From Megamerina dolium (lineage: Eukaryota > Arthropoda > Insecta > Diptera > Megamerinidae), in the NCBI GenBank assembly GCA_963854835.1, contig OY978530.1, positions 31,278,695-31,342,694 on the forward strand: a stretch of 64,000 bases of DNA. The letters are read 5' to 3'. The notes beneath the pieces were generated by a model. That model worked only from the letters and a program-made list of their open reading frames with translations. It searched no databases and was not told where the DNA came from. Shown one piece after another: positions 46,978 to 57,800 of this stretch (the stretch's first letter is position 1; the number at the start of each line of letters is the position of its first letter). Position numbers and translations under genes: made by a program.

Positions 46978-47145
46978 TGCCGTTGAATATGCAGTCAAAT
47001 GAAAATCCTACATGTAACATAAGTGAAACATCTTGAATGGCAAAAATCTTGCAACAATGTGCGGTTGGGATGAATTTCCAATGGCTAACAAATCAAGATT
47101 TGTTTGGCGGTGCTTTGATACTGTTAGCTGGAGACTCTGGTCGCT
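46978..47145 (+). pseudogene. Helitron helicase relic, right part
   Basis: Continuation of 43310-43861: LPLNMQSNENPTCNIS, MAKILQQC, and FGGALILLAGDSG (Walker B-like region) with the intervening part shortened. It ends where the LOA-like element begins near 47150. Confidence 0.8.
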
Positions 47146-47461
47146 GCCGTAGAGGACCCCATGCTTTCCTCTTATATACTCGAGGTTGCCTAGTTTGACA
47201 AAAGTCCTGCGAAGCAACCGTAAGAAAAAGAAGTCAGAAAAAACAAATAAAATACCCAAAAACCCAAATTCTTACCAAGAGCGGAAAAAATTTCCCCTTC
47301 ACAAGAAAGGAAAATCCAGGTCCTGGCATCCAGCAGGATAGTAAGCCAAGTACGAGCCACAGTACTAACTTTCTAGACAACGATCAACCGACCACATCAA
47401 AAAACGCGGCGAGCGCTAAATCTAGCGAAAAGTTTAGCAAGGCGACAAAACCCGAACATAA

Positions 47462-48470
47462 ATAGGAAGGTGCAGCTATGAAATCTCATTATTTAAAGGC
47501 TCTCTTCATTCTTAACAAGATTGCTAAGAATGAGCTTGCTGGAGAAATAAATGAGCGCGACGCAGAGGACAAAATTAAATACACAAAGGTGGTACAAGAA
47601 TACGAAGATTTCGTGACACGAAAGTCAAAAGAGCAGAAGCTACAGACGTGATCGAACAGGCGCCAAAGAGAGCTAAGGTGTCAAAAATATTTCTAAGCAA
47701 CGTCCTTTCAGCGAAGTGGATAAGGATAACCTTTTATTTCTACAGATAGGCGAGATTACCAACAGTGATTGGGGGTCCTGCGAAACTGGAGAGAGATCGA
47801 GGCCAAACTCTCCAAGATAGTGTTCGATAAGCATGAAATTGGTTCGCAGGGCGGTGCTCTTCCTTCCTTCGATTCTGTGGGGATCCTCCGCAGCTGCAGG
47901 GTGATCAAGTGCAACGATGATTGGCCAAGGGCTGTCTTGGAGAAATGCGTTGCGGAGATCTGCAATGCAGTGGATGGCTTAAGGCTTAAGCTGATTCCAG
48001 CCAAACCCATACCCTGTCTTCCTCGGATGCACATTTAATTGCCGGTGATGGAGTTAAATAGTGGAGATATGCTGAAATATCTCAGATCTCACAATCCTAC
48101 GGTGCTGATGGATGACTGGGTAGTTATTAAAACGGAGAAGCCACAGAAAAACAGCATATCTTTCGTTCTTCAGCTCGACGAGGGGTGTCTGTCGGTACTC
48201 GAAAAAGGTGACAACAAACTTAGGTTTGGCTTAAGGAAAGCCAAACTTAAAATATTTAAATCAAACACTACTGACGATGACCCAGGAGAGGTCGGTGATG
48301 TCAATATACAGATGAAAAATCTGAAAAAGATGACGTTAATCCCGATGATGAAAGTTGTAAAAATTAATCTGCAGTACTCGAAGTGTAGCACATTTTGGAA
48401 GTCTTCCTCCGTGAGAGAGACGTCGACATCGGGCTTATACAGGAACCTTGGGCCAACGATTGTAAAGTGA
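47462..48470 (+). pseudogene. LOA-like ORF1 (DUF4780-type domain)
   Basis: An N-terminal helical, acidic segment (KSHYLKALFILNKIAKNELAG, about 47480-47540) is followed by the DUF4780-like domain in two frames: 47769-48038 (VGILRSCRVIKCNDDW, LRLKLIPAKPIPCLPR) and 48039-48260 (MLKYLRSHNPTVLMDDWVVI, SFVLQLDEGCLSVLEKG, LRFGLRKAKLKIF). The matching domain is at 56.77-57.47 kb. The family is known from fly LINEs and is thought to be the RNA-binding ORF1; the exact role is not established from sequence. Confidence 0.75.
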
Positions 48471-49020
48471 AAGGGTTCCAAGACAACAAAACTTTCATTA
48501 ACTTGTACAAAAAAATGATGGTAAACCTAGATCTTGTAAAATAACTAAAAAACATATAAAAGCTTTTCTATTTTCCAAATAAATTTAATACACCAGATTT
48601 CACAGTGGTGAGGCTGGAGATGCAAAACTTGGTGATGTTTATTATGTCAGCGTACATGCCACACGACAAACCGTCACACCTCACCAAGTGGCCCGATTTT
48701 AACCCTCAACATCAAACACGCAGATCCTGCTAATCGGATGCGATTCCAACTAAAGACATGAGATATGGGGAAGCTCAGAAATAAACGATAGAGGTGAGTC
48801 ACTTGTTAACTTGTGTCACTTGTTCTTTTCGGTATTCTTCGATATTGGCCTACAGCGTGAGAAGGTTATTCCACACAGAAACCCGAAACGAACTGACTGG
48901 CGTACCTTTAAGAGGGTAGTCAGCTAAAAAATTCACTCTTACAACTTCAACACAATAAATACAGTCAAAGATCTTGATGAGAAAATCAAGTACTTCGAAA
49001 CTGCCACGAAAAGTGGTTTT
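48380..49020 (+). pseudogene. LOA-like endonuclease relic
   Basis: The frame after ORF1 has DIGLIQEPWANDCKVKG with the catalytic Glu (~48425-48475), VRLEMQNLVMFIMSAYMPH (~48608-48665) and a damaged SDAIPTKD strand (~48735) where the usual SD-N-H core should be. Stops throughout. Confidence 0.78.
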
Positions 49021-49098
49021 ATTGCCGTATGTCCTACTACATACTGTAAATAGAATACACCTGCCTAGTGGAGTGAAAATTTAAGTCGTCTCAAAGAG

Positions 49099-50366
49099 AT
49101 GACCAGAACTATTTTCAATATTTACTATAAACATCGATACTTCAAACCCTATAAAGACTGTCTTAGAGAGTACAAAAAAACGATTTGCGAAACCAAGACC
49201 GACGCTTGGAGATATTTTTGCAGTTCAATTGAGACGACTAAAGAATCGGCAATATTAGGGAGACTCTTGTCCAAGGAGCACTCCTGCCTTTCTCTTCTAA
49301 AGAAGGACAGTGCGACATGGACAAAATCTTCCGTCGAATCCCTAGACCGATTGATGAATACTCATTTTCTAAGCAACTCAGATTACATTGAAGGCAATGG
49401 TTCTGCAGTTCAAACTCCACGTTTATCCTATACCATAGTACCGTCAATTCTATCGTATCTAGGGAAAAATACTTTAGCCCTTATAAGACAGCAGGGCCAG
49501 ACGGGATTTTTCCTGCTATGCTATGGTACCTTCGAGATATGACTGTTCTTTGCCTTGAAATCTTCTTTAAGAAGTGCCTACTGCTAGGGCACATACCAGC
49601 AAGCTGGAAAAGAGTAAAAGTGATATTTATCTCTAAAGTTGGAAAACGTGGTCTTGAAGCAGCAAAAAATTTCAAATCCATTAGCCTTCGTCCTAAAAAT
49701 CTTTGAACGCCTTCTAGATGCTCATCTCAGAGAAAAGATGAGTGGAACGATCATTTCAAAATAGCAACATGTGTATCTCAAGGGCAAATTCGTAGAAACG
49801 GCTTTGCATGAGGTAGTTAGTACAACCAAAAGATCGATTGATAACAACAATATAGGTGCTTTTCTAGACATAGAGGGGGCTTTTAAAAATGTAAACACCC
49901 ATTCCATACTGGAAGCGCCTTACAAGATAAAGTCAAACGCCAGCCTCGTCTCATGGATCGAGAACATGCTCAAAATAAGAAAAGTCATTGCAGTGCCTGT
50001 GACCACGCTGTTGCGTTAACAGAGGCACACCATATGGGGGAGTTCTTTCTCCATTATTGTGGCTACTCGTAGTCAATGACATTCTCAATTTGTTCAATAA
50101 AAAGGGCATTAAAGTAGTAGCGTATGCAGATGACTAAGACTAAAATTCACCACTAAGACTAAAATACTAAACTTCAATATCCCTATGCTTAACGGCGTCA
50201 GACTAACGGTATCACAACAAACTAAATATTTGGGTGTCATATTTGACCCAAAAGTCAATTGGAGACTTAACATAGAACACAGTTTTAGGAAAGCTATTAT
50301 AGCTCCAACTCCAACCAAAATTATCTTTAAGCCATTATTCGATAAATCCTATCTTATGCGGCAATA
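49099..50366 (+). pseudogene. LOA-like reverse transcriptase relic
   Basis: Segments in three frames: a pre-RT helix (YFKPYKDCLREYKKTICETK), PASWKRVKVIFISKVGKRG (~49600), GAFLDIEGAFKNV (~49855), RGTPYGGVLSPLLWLLVVND (~50020-50080) with Gln changed to Tyr in the usual PQGG, and KVVAYADD (~50110-50135) carrying the catalytic YADD, cut by a stop just after. LGVIFDPKVNWRLNIE (~50230) belongs to the thumb region. Confidence 0.82.
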
Positions 50367-50371
50367 GTCTG

Positions 50372-51430
50372 GTGACCGGCACTGAATTGAGCAGGATACA
50401 AAGATCAACATGTATTCTGGTCACTGAAACTTTAAGTACTAGTCCTACTGAAGCTTTAAACCTACTCACACACTTAATACCGATACACCTTCACATTATA
50501 TCTCTTGCTGCTTGTAGCGCAGTTAGGCTTAGAGAAATAGAAAGGTGGACCACAAGATCTTATGGTCACAGCAAGATACTTTTTCAAGTACCCTCGTTAC
50601 TAATCCCCTCCACTAACTACTTAACACCCTGCCTCAATTTCAAGAAAGACTTCTTGGTACGGTTTCCAGCAAGAGCCGAACGAACAAAAGGCCAGGTCAT
50701 AGGAGGGTTTGATTGGGAAACCTACACCGATGATTCAAAGATGGACTGCGGGGTAGGGGCGGGCATCTGTTCATGGCCCCTTCAAATATCCAAATCATTA
50801 CGACTTCCTAATGAGACCAGCGTGTTTCCGGCAGAAATGTTGGCTATAAAAGAGGCTTGTATATCCCTTTCAAGTGATAGAGTCTCATAGTCATAGATAG
50901 CTATCTTTATAGTCAATCAAAACTCTAGCTTCTGATACAATATCTTCAAAACTGGTCTTACAATGCAGACAAAAACTCACAGAACTCAGCAAACGGCTCA
51001 AAGTTACACTTGCTTGGGTTCCAGGTCATAGGAACATTGAGAGAAGCGAAAGAGTGGATGAATGGCTAGGTCAGATTCTGCATTGGATATTTGACTGGCG
51101 GAAACTGTAGCTATTCCGTTAAGTAAGATAAAAAGTACCATAGCTTCTCACTACTGTTCCATTGCGGAACGCAGATGGGAACGGCTGACAACTTGTACCG
51201 TGTCAAGACACGCATGGCCAAGGTATAACATTCAAAGGGCGAATCAACTGCTAAATTTTTCCCGTCCAAACATCACACGCATTGCTGCGGTTCTGACAGG
51301 TCATTGAAAAGTAGGGAAACATGTAGAGAGACTGAATCTTCCCTTCAATCTGTTCTGTCGCAGCTGTCAAGATGAGAAAGAATCAGAAAGCTTCTTTCAT
51401 AACTTATGCGAATGTCCTGGTTTGGCCAGA
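50372..51430 (+). pseudogene. LOA-like RNase H and C-terminal region
   Basis: A 172-codon frame with a SAC/ALNLLTHLIPIHLHI connection segment, then RNase H: YTDDSKMDCGVGAGICSW (~50720) and FPAEMLAIKEACISLSS (~50830, catalytic Glu), broken by stops, with LAWVPGHRNIERSER-like sequence near 51015. Farther on, FCRSCQDEKESESFFHNLCECPGL (a Cys/His cluster) ends the protein near 51430. Confidence 0.8.
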
Positions 51431-51683
51431 ATCCGCTCTTTTGGTAAACCTTTTTTTTACAGTATTGCCTAAATCTCAGATATTGAGATAAAATTCATTT
51501 TGTTATTCTTCGATCACACTAAGTGGTTAGAGGTCTTTAAGAGATAGGATCCTGGAAACTATGAGAAGTTGCACCGTCTCCAATATATCAAACTACAACA
51601 TTTAAATGAAACACTTAACGAGTATACGTGGTAGTAAAGTTGTGCTAGTCACTAATTGGGCCTTTCATGAAGAAAGCAGCCAC

Positions 51684-51706
51684 TCAACAACAACAACAAC
51701 AACAGT
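51684..51706 (+). repeat. (CAA)n tail of the LOA-like element
   Basis: ACAACAACAACAACAACAG at the 3' limit of the element; simple-repeat tails rather than poly(A) are common in this LINE group. Confidence 0.75.
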
Positions 51707-51708
51707 AA

Positions 51709-52968
51709 CATGGCAGATATAAAACGTTTTACACTGCCGCTGAGGAAACAGAGGAAACCGATACATATTCCCAACGAATAAATACGGACACTCATAGCAC
51801 ACTTGCGCTCGAAGTTCAAATGCCGTATTCGCGGCATTATGGAGTGATCTAAAATGGGCATACCACTCCATCATCTTGGTGGAAGTTGAAGCCACTGAGA
51901 TAGTTCAAACTAAAGCAAAGTTTAAAGATTGTAAAATCTGTTACGTTCGTTGTGTGGCAAACATTACCGAGCGATTACGATTACGATTTGACATCATCAT
52001 TTCATCTCCCGTTGTTGCGGATGCGAGCGCAGTTTCCTGCCATTCAAGAAGCCACCATGCTATACAACATTATTTTATGGCCCCGTTTTCGGGATATATT
52101 TACGGCAATATACCGGAACAATCCACGGTTGTCGCCCGTGGAGAAATTATACCACCTGCTCCAAAAAACTCGGGGAGAAGCACATGATATCATTAAGTCA
52201 ACTCCGTTGACAAATGATGGGTTCACAATTTCGTGGTATAATTTGGAAGAGAGATACGAGAACAAAAGTATTCTCGTCCACATTCAATTAAAATCTCTCT
52301 TCAATTTGCAACCAGACGTACAAGAAACCGGTACGAACATAAAATGCTTACAGCGAACAATAAACAACTGCATAACGAACGTTCAGTTATTGGATATCGA
52401 ATCCAGTCAATAGGACGCGAATGCTCCCAGGCACAACTCTGTGTCTGTGGGAGCATTCCATAAAGGATAAACGCGAAATCCAGACGTTCCAAAGCAATGA
52501 ACGCATTTCCAACAGAGCGTTTTCAGACGCTTGAACCGGTGTTGGATATACGAAGTGACTCTCGGCAACACAGCCAGCCACAGAAGTGCCAATTCAAGTA
52601 GCCACAGAATCGCCAACCCGGTCGATTCAATCCTCCCATGCGTCCAAACAACCTCTCGGTGAATTCCGAAAATATTCACATATATCACGTGAATGTCACC
52701 ACTCTCCATTGCCCATTATGACGAGAAAACATCCCCTACGTACTAGCTTAGAGTTCCGCAAGCTATCTGTGGATGTAAACGTCTATATTCATGCTTCGTC
52801 TGCAGGAGAAGGCACCATTCCCTATTACATAGGGTAATAAATGATCCCACCACTGGACCGGGGGAAGTTCCCTCAACATCAATTGCAGCTGCTGAATTAT
52901 CTCGCCAGGCATTTACCTCTCAGCTCCCAGCTGTCATTACAAATCATCCCTCAAAAAGTGGTAGAGTG
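51709..52968 (+). pseudogene. gag: BEL/Pao gag relic
   Basis: The best part (about 52043-52410) reads WPRFRDIFTAIYRNNPRLSPVEK, then TRGEAHDIIKSTPLTNDGF, WYNLEERYENKSIL and QLKSLFNLQ: the BEL gag core, very close to the minus-strand gag at 25.5-26.4 kb. Downstream, in another frame, the Ser/Pro/Gln-rich linker and a decayed Cys/His region continue to the protease at 52970. Many stops. The N-terminal part (51709-52040) is hardly recognisable. Confidence 0.82.
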
Positions 52969-52969
52969 C

Positions 52970-54284
52970 TATGACACTGGTATATGTGCGTCAAAACAGC
53001 ACCACCTTTAAGGCTCGTGCTTTAATAGATTCAGGTGCGGAAGCGACCTTTATATCCGAACGATTACAGAATAGGTTGCATCTCCCTGTTCACGGCTTTC
53101 GGACAGAGGTCACTGGCCTAAACGATGTAATCATAGCACATTCGTCGAAGATGTTTGCGTTGACAATTAGTTCCCCGATAAACCCACTTTTCTGAATGAC
53201 GGTATATACTTGTGTATTAAAGCGGCTTACTGGCAAACTGCCGTAAGAAAATCTCTGGTCTACGACTAACAAATGAAAATCTCCATTAAAGTACAACTGT
53301 GGATTTAATATTGGAAGGTGATGTCTACACATCCCTATTAGAAGGAATTCGAACTGAAATTCTTTAATGACTCATTGCCAAAAGTACGGTCTTTGGCTGG
53401 GTAATTACTGGTCCCTTTCGAACATCGCAACACCGTATAATGATTTCATCATTCTACAATAAAATCGGTGTCTGCCAAAGCCCGAACACTATCTGTTCGT
53501 TTTCTTTTGCCGTGAAACGTAACAATAATAATACAGAACTCACCAGGAAGAATTTCCCTACAGATGACAAGATGATTTCGGTTGATGTACGTAGAAATTC
53601 AAGCAACTTCACTGGTTTAAGGATGCGTATGCATAATGCATGCGTATGAATAATCCCAGGTGTTAAATTCATATTGGTTGCTATATTTTCACGAATCGAG
53701 TCAGCCATCATACGGTACGATCACATTTTGGATTCAGCCCGACTTTCGGAATTTCGAGAGGCATTCTCAGTTCGGGCATTCCCGCCAATCGGACATTACA
53801 TTTTGGTTTTCATCCTTTGTGCTCTACTTGCCAAGACAATCCAATTTCTCCGTACTCTACTTGAGTGGACTTCGAGCCATTACAGTTGAGTTTATCAATT
53901 CATTACTATTGGGACTATCATGGATTGTGTAGAGCGGGAAGTGTTTCGAATTTTGAAGATGATCTTATTCATGAAATCTCACTCGCTGGAAAAGTCAGCT
54001 TACAAATTTAATGTTCCACAGTCATGTATACACTCATGCTTCAACTCGAGGCCTCTCTATTTGGCTTACCATTACTCCACCCGCTAAATGCTCAAACGCT
54101 AGATACGACAATTTCAACGAAAAGCCAAATAAATTAACATTTTGAAAAATGGAAAAATGGATATGACGATAGACAGGTCATAGTACGATACCGTATACAG
54201 AGAAAATTTATATTTCCGCTATTTTCTGTATTTCACAAATTATCCTCGATATGGACATTGGCCTACTTATTTCACTAATTGAAA
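52970..54284 (+). repeat. Left arm of a large palindrome
   Basis: 1315 bp that recur in inverted orientation at 55308-56622 with very few differences. The outer 460 bp are BEL protease and protease-RT linker. The inner ~850 bp (53440-54284) have no protein I recognise, only short frames. The arms are separated by a 1023-bp spacer. Confidence 0.93.
52971..53440 (+). pseudogene. BEL/Pao protease (left palindrome arm)
   Basis: RALIDSGAEATFISERLQNRL carries the aspartic-protease catalytic Asp (DSG), with the HGFRTEVTGLND strand after it. The frame ends at a TGA (53194). In another frame a GDVYTSLLEGI segment and KSTVFGWVITGPF (about 53380-53420) follow, which is the normal BEL order between protease and reverse transcriptase. 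No reverse transcriptase follows. Confidence 0.85.
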
Positions 54285-54288
54285 TCCA

Positions 54289-54376
54289 AGCGAAGAACAT
54301 ATTTTCGCGTTCTCCGAAAATAATTTACTTACTCTTTTTTCGACACCACACTAATATGTGTTTGCTTCCAGCTCGC

Positions 54377-54380
<4 letters not shown>
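54289..54380 (+). repeat. Inner inverted repeat, left arm
   Basis: AAGCGAAGAACATATTTTCG and ATGTGTTTGCTTCCAGCTCG pair with the inverse at 54524-54609. A few bases differ or are inserted in the middle (CTTACTCTTTTTTCG against CCACACCACC). Confidence 0.85.
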
Positions 54381-54425
<45 letters not shown>

Positions 54426-54428
54426 TGA

Positions 54429-54462
<34 letters not shown>

Positions 54463-54473
54463 GTATATATGTA

Positions 54474-54523
<50 letters not shown>
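54381..54523. repeat. (AT)n array forming the loop of the inner inverted repeat
   Basis: AT-rich dinucleotide array with ACATATAT and GTATATAT interruptions, itself largely self-complementary. Confidence 0.93.
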
Positions 54524-54609
54524 TATATGCGAGCTGGAAGCAAACACATATTAGTGGTGGTGTGGTGTGGTTATCTTCGGAGAACGCGAAAATATGTTCT
54601 TCGCTTGAA
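54524..54609 (-). repeat. Inner inverted repeat, right arm
   Basis: Inverse of 54289-54380, starting GCGAGCTGGAAGCAAACACA and ending AATATGTTCTTCGCTT. Confidence 0.85.
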
Positions 54610-55307
54610 TCGAAACATGAAATTCTTGCTAAGCTTGACAGGAATAGTTGATTGTTGCATGAATCTGTAACGGAAGTGTACCAAACGGTATCCAGGCTTT
54701 GCCTTTTCTAGTTCCTTTCATCTTACATAATAAGATTTTGTACTTGCACCTAGCACCACCAACACTCTACAGGAGCTCATGAGTGACTGTTTCTTGCAAC
54801 GTACGGATGCAATACGGGAACTGCTGTGTATTCCACAATGGTACAACCAAGTTAATAAAACGCAATCTTGTAAAGATTGTGATCACTTCTATATTAAGAG
54901 TAGTAATCTATCAGTTTCCTTCCAATCGTATAATGTGAAGTCTTTTCATTTGATCTGGATTCCATCGTTGACATAAAGATCGGTAGAGAATTTAAAAACT
55001 TTATCCATGGTCGTAGACTAGATGTGAGGGGAAGGAAAATCAACGTAGTTGAGAAACCTGCAGCCAAGAGTCTCGGATTAAGGTAAGCCTTGACACTCGT
55101 GACAAATCGAATCGACCGCTAATGCAGGATGTGCTGCACCTGAGGGGTCTATTTTCTGTCATATAGTATCTATATATATTCCACTGTTGGCTAGTAGAAA
55201 AAGTGGAAAGTGGATAAAAGGGGTGCGAGGTTGACAGGATTTGCAGGATTGTCAAAATTGTTTCCCACCATAAACTGTTAATACGAATGTACCACGGACA
55301 TTGGATA
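54610..55307. other. Palindrome spacer, right part; no recognisable gene
   Basis: Unique within the window apart from a weak TCGTAGAC...TAGTTGA block (55012-55050) shared with 24361-24400 of the other BEL relic. It is likely BEL non-coding sequence. Confidence 0.45.
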
Positions 55308-56622
55308 GTTTCAATTAGTGAAATAAGTAGGCCAATGTCCATATCGAGGATAATTTGTGAAATACAGAAAATAGCGGAAATATAAATTTTCTCTGTATAC
55401 GGTATCGTACTATGACCTGTCTATCGTCATATCCATTTTTCCATTTTTCAAAATGTTAATTTATTTGGCTTTTCGTTGAAATTGTCGTATCTAGCGTTTG
55501 AGCATTTAGCGGGTGGAGTAATGGTAAGCCGAATAGAGAGGCCTCGAGTTGAAGCATGAGTGTATACATGACTGTGGAACATTAAATTTGTAAGCTGACT
55601 TTTCCAGCGAGTGAGATTTCATGAATAAGATCATCTTCAAAATTCGAAACACTTCCCGCTCTACACAATCCATGATAGTCCCAATAGTAATGAATTGATA
55701 AACTCAACTGTAATGGCTCGAAGTCCACTCAAGTAGAGTACCGAGAAATTGGATTGTCTCGGCAAGTAGAGCACAAAGGATGAAAACCAAAATGTAATGT
55801 CCGATTGGCGGGAATGCCCGAACTGAGAATGCCTCTCGAAATTCCGAAAGTCGTGCTGAATCCAAAATGTGATCGTACCGTATGATGGCTGATTCGATTC
55901 GTGAAAATATAGCAACCAATATGAATTTAACACCTGGGATTATTCATACGCATGCATTATGCATACGCATCTTTAAACCAGTGAAGTTGCTTGAATTTCT
56001 ACGTACATCAACCGAAATCATCTTGTCATCTGTAGGGAAATTCTTCCTGGTGAGTTCTGTATTGTTATTGTTACGTTTCACGGCAAGAGAAAACGAACAG
56101 ATAGTGTTCGGGCTTTGGCAGACACCGATTTTATTGTAGAATGATGAAATCATTATACGGTGTTGCGATGTTCGAAAGGGACCAGTAATTACCCAGCCAA
56201 AGACCGTACTTTTGGCAATGAGTCATTAAAGAATTTCAGTTCGAATTCCTTCTAATATGGATGTGTAGACATCACCTTCCAATATTAAATCAACAGTTGT
56301 ACTTTGATGGAGATTTTCATTTGTTAGTCGTAGACCAGAAATTTTCTTATGGCAGTTTGCCAGTAAGTCGCTTTAATACACAAGTATATACCGTCATTCA
56401 GAAAAGTGGGTTTATCGGGGAACTAATTGTCAACACAAACATCTTCGACGAATTGCTATGATTACATCGTTCAGGCCAGTGACCTCTGTCCGAAAGCCGT
56501 GAACAGGGAGATGCAACCTATTCTGTAATCGTTCGGATATAAAGGTCGCTTCCGCACCTGAATCTATTAAAGCACGAGCCTTAAAGGTGGTGCTGTTTTG
56601 ACGCACATGTACCAGTGTCGTA
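55308..56622 (-). repeat. Right arm of a large palindrome
   Basis: Inverse of 52970-54284. The protease motif appears on the minus strand at about 56600-56500. The outer end (56622) coincides with the start of a 58-bp tandem duplication and of LOA-like ORF1 sequence. Confidence 0.93.
56430..56622 (-). pseudogene. BEL/Pao protease (right palindrome arm)
   Basis: Same protease segment as at 52971, in inverse orientation: the catalytic DSG strand and HGFRTEVTGLND are unchanged. Its upstream gag has been replaced by LOA-like sequence. Confidence 0.83.
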
Positions 56623-56737
56623 GTACTGTACCGCTCGGTGGCGTCCCGGTAACAGAACACTCAGAGCGAGAAAAAGGATAGTACTGTACCGCTCGGTGGC
56701 GTCCCGGTAACAGAACACTCAGAGCGAGAAAAAGGAT
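56622..56737 (+). repeat. 58-bp tandem duplication
   Basis: Two identical adjacent units at 56622-56679 and 56680-56737, each beginning AGTACTGTACCGCTCGGTGG. They lie exactly at the junction of the palindrome arm with LOA-like sequence. Confidence 0.95.
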
Positions 56738-56766
56738 CTCTGGAGTGGGAAAAAGGCGTAATCGCT

Positions 56767-57686
56767 GAACGCGAAATGTCCGTTCTTCTGGACTTGCTTC
56801 CAAACGGCAACGCTCGCAAGAAGAGCAGCTGTCTAAGCCAAAAAATACGAAAACTTCGGCTTCGGCCACATTCAATATCCAAGCGCGTTCCTTCAGTGAC
56901 GTGGCAAAGGACCACCTAATCCTTGCCGCCATTGATAGGAACCATGAAGATGGAGCACTGCCATTCGGGCAATGGCGCCTAGTGGAGATAAGTCTCCTTA
57001 GGATATACAGGGATATCCTGGCGAGGAACCCTGGCCCGGTCGTTTGCCACAGAGATGTTGGATGGCATCAAGGACGCATCAAACTGATGTCCTGCGCGGA
57101 CCAGCGATCGGCAGATCTCTTCAGAGAGGCCATCGCGAATATTGGAGAGATTTGGCCCAACGCTCGGCTTGAGACCGTTGCGAGGGACCAAATCCCCAAT
57201 AGACCCAGGTCACGCGCTTGGATTTCAGCAAAGCCGTCAGATCCTAAGGAAATATTTGATCATATGCGGCTCGCAAATCCATCCCTTCCCACAGATGATT
57301 GGAGGGTTGTGAAGGTGGGAGAGGCCAAGGAGAACTCAAGACAGGTTGTTGTGATCTTAAATGAGCAATCCTTGGCACCTCTCGGTAAACAGAAGGGGGT
57401 GATAAGCTCTGGCTTCTCCCAAATCACCCTGAAAGTCTATGAAAAAGACGCAGGAAAAGTAGACCCAAAACCAGGGGATACGAAAGTATGTTCGGCCCCG
57501 GTTGAGGACATGTCGTGTGACGGGGACAGCGATACGCTGTCAACATCTGAGATGGTTGGCGACCTCTTCCGAAATGTGGAAGTTAGCACAGCGGATGAGG
57601 ACGAATTACTAAGATGTGACGTCGAGGACACCAATACAACGGTGAACGAGGCGTCTATATTAAATTCTGCAAAGGAAGATGCTTAG
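56767..57686 (+). CDS. LOA-like ORF1, copy 3 (DUF4780-type), open but 5' start lost
   Basis: 306 codons open from a TGA at 56764-56766 to a TAG. A Gln/Lys/Ser-rich segment (~1-40) leads into FSDVAKDHLILAAIDRNHEDG and GQWRLVEISLLRIYRDILARN, then CADQRSADLFREAIANIG, RAWISAKPSDPKEIFDHMRLAN, TDDWRVVKVGEAKENSR, and SGFSQITLKVYEK: a complete DUF4780-like domain. The C-terminal 80 residues are acidic and unstructured (SCDGDSDTLSTS). No ATG lies near the natural start; the first ATG is well inside. It is GC-richer than its surroundings. Best preserved of the three ORF1 copies. Confidence 0.82.
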
Positions 57687-57800
57687 GGTGGTCCAGATTA
57701 ATTTGCACCACTCTAAAGCAGCTTCCGCTGCTCTCGTCCTCCGGCTAAGCGATAAAGCGGAGGACATCTTTTTAATTCAGGAACAGGGAGTAATAAAACG
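57680..57800 (+). pseudogene. LOA-like endonuclease, first ~40 codons
   Basis: The frame overlapping the ORF1 end reads MLRVVQINLHHSKAASAALV, then ADIFLIQEQG: the first two strands of a LINE endonuclease, including the catalytic Glu. The element is cut off here by unrelated sequence. Confidence 0.8.

Larger units (their letters stand above)
47150..51708 (+). mobile_element. LOA-like non-LTR retrotransposon, copy 2 (long, decayed)
   Basis: Order: leader, ORF1 (47.46-48.45 kb), endonuclease (48.38-49.02 kb), reverse transcriptase (49.1-50.3 kb), RNase H (50.7-51.1 kb), zinc-ribbon-like C-terminus (~51.35 kb) and a terminal (CAA)n tail at 51684-51706. The simple-repeat tail and the RNase H fit the LOA group. 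All frames are broken, but the whole element can still be followed end to end. Confidence 0.83.

Noticed and set aside
53660..53932. Hydrophobic short frames in the palindrome arms as membrane proteins
   Set aside because: Two overlapping frames are equally open over the same DNA and neither has a recognised family; the identical copy in the other arm reflects the palindrome, not selection.
52970..56622. A foldback (FB-type) transposon
   Set aside because: FB arms are made of short tandem repeats and form the element ends. Here the outer arm parts are BEL protease sequence and no target duplication flanks the whole; I kept it as a palindrome of unknown origin.
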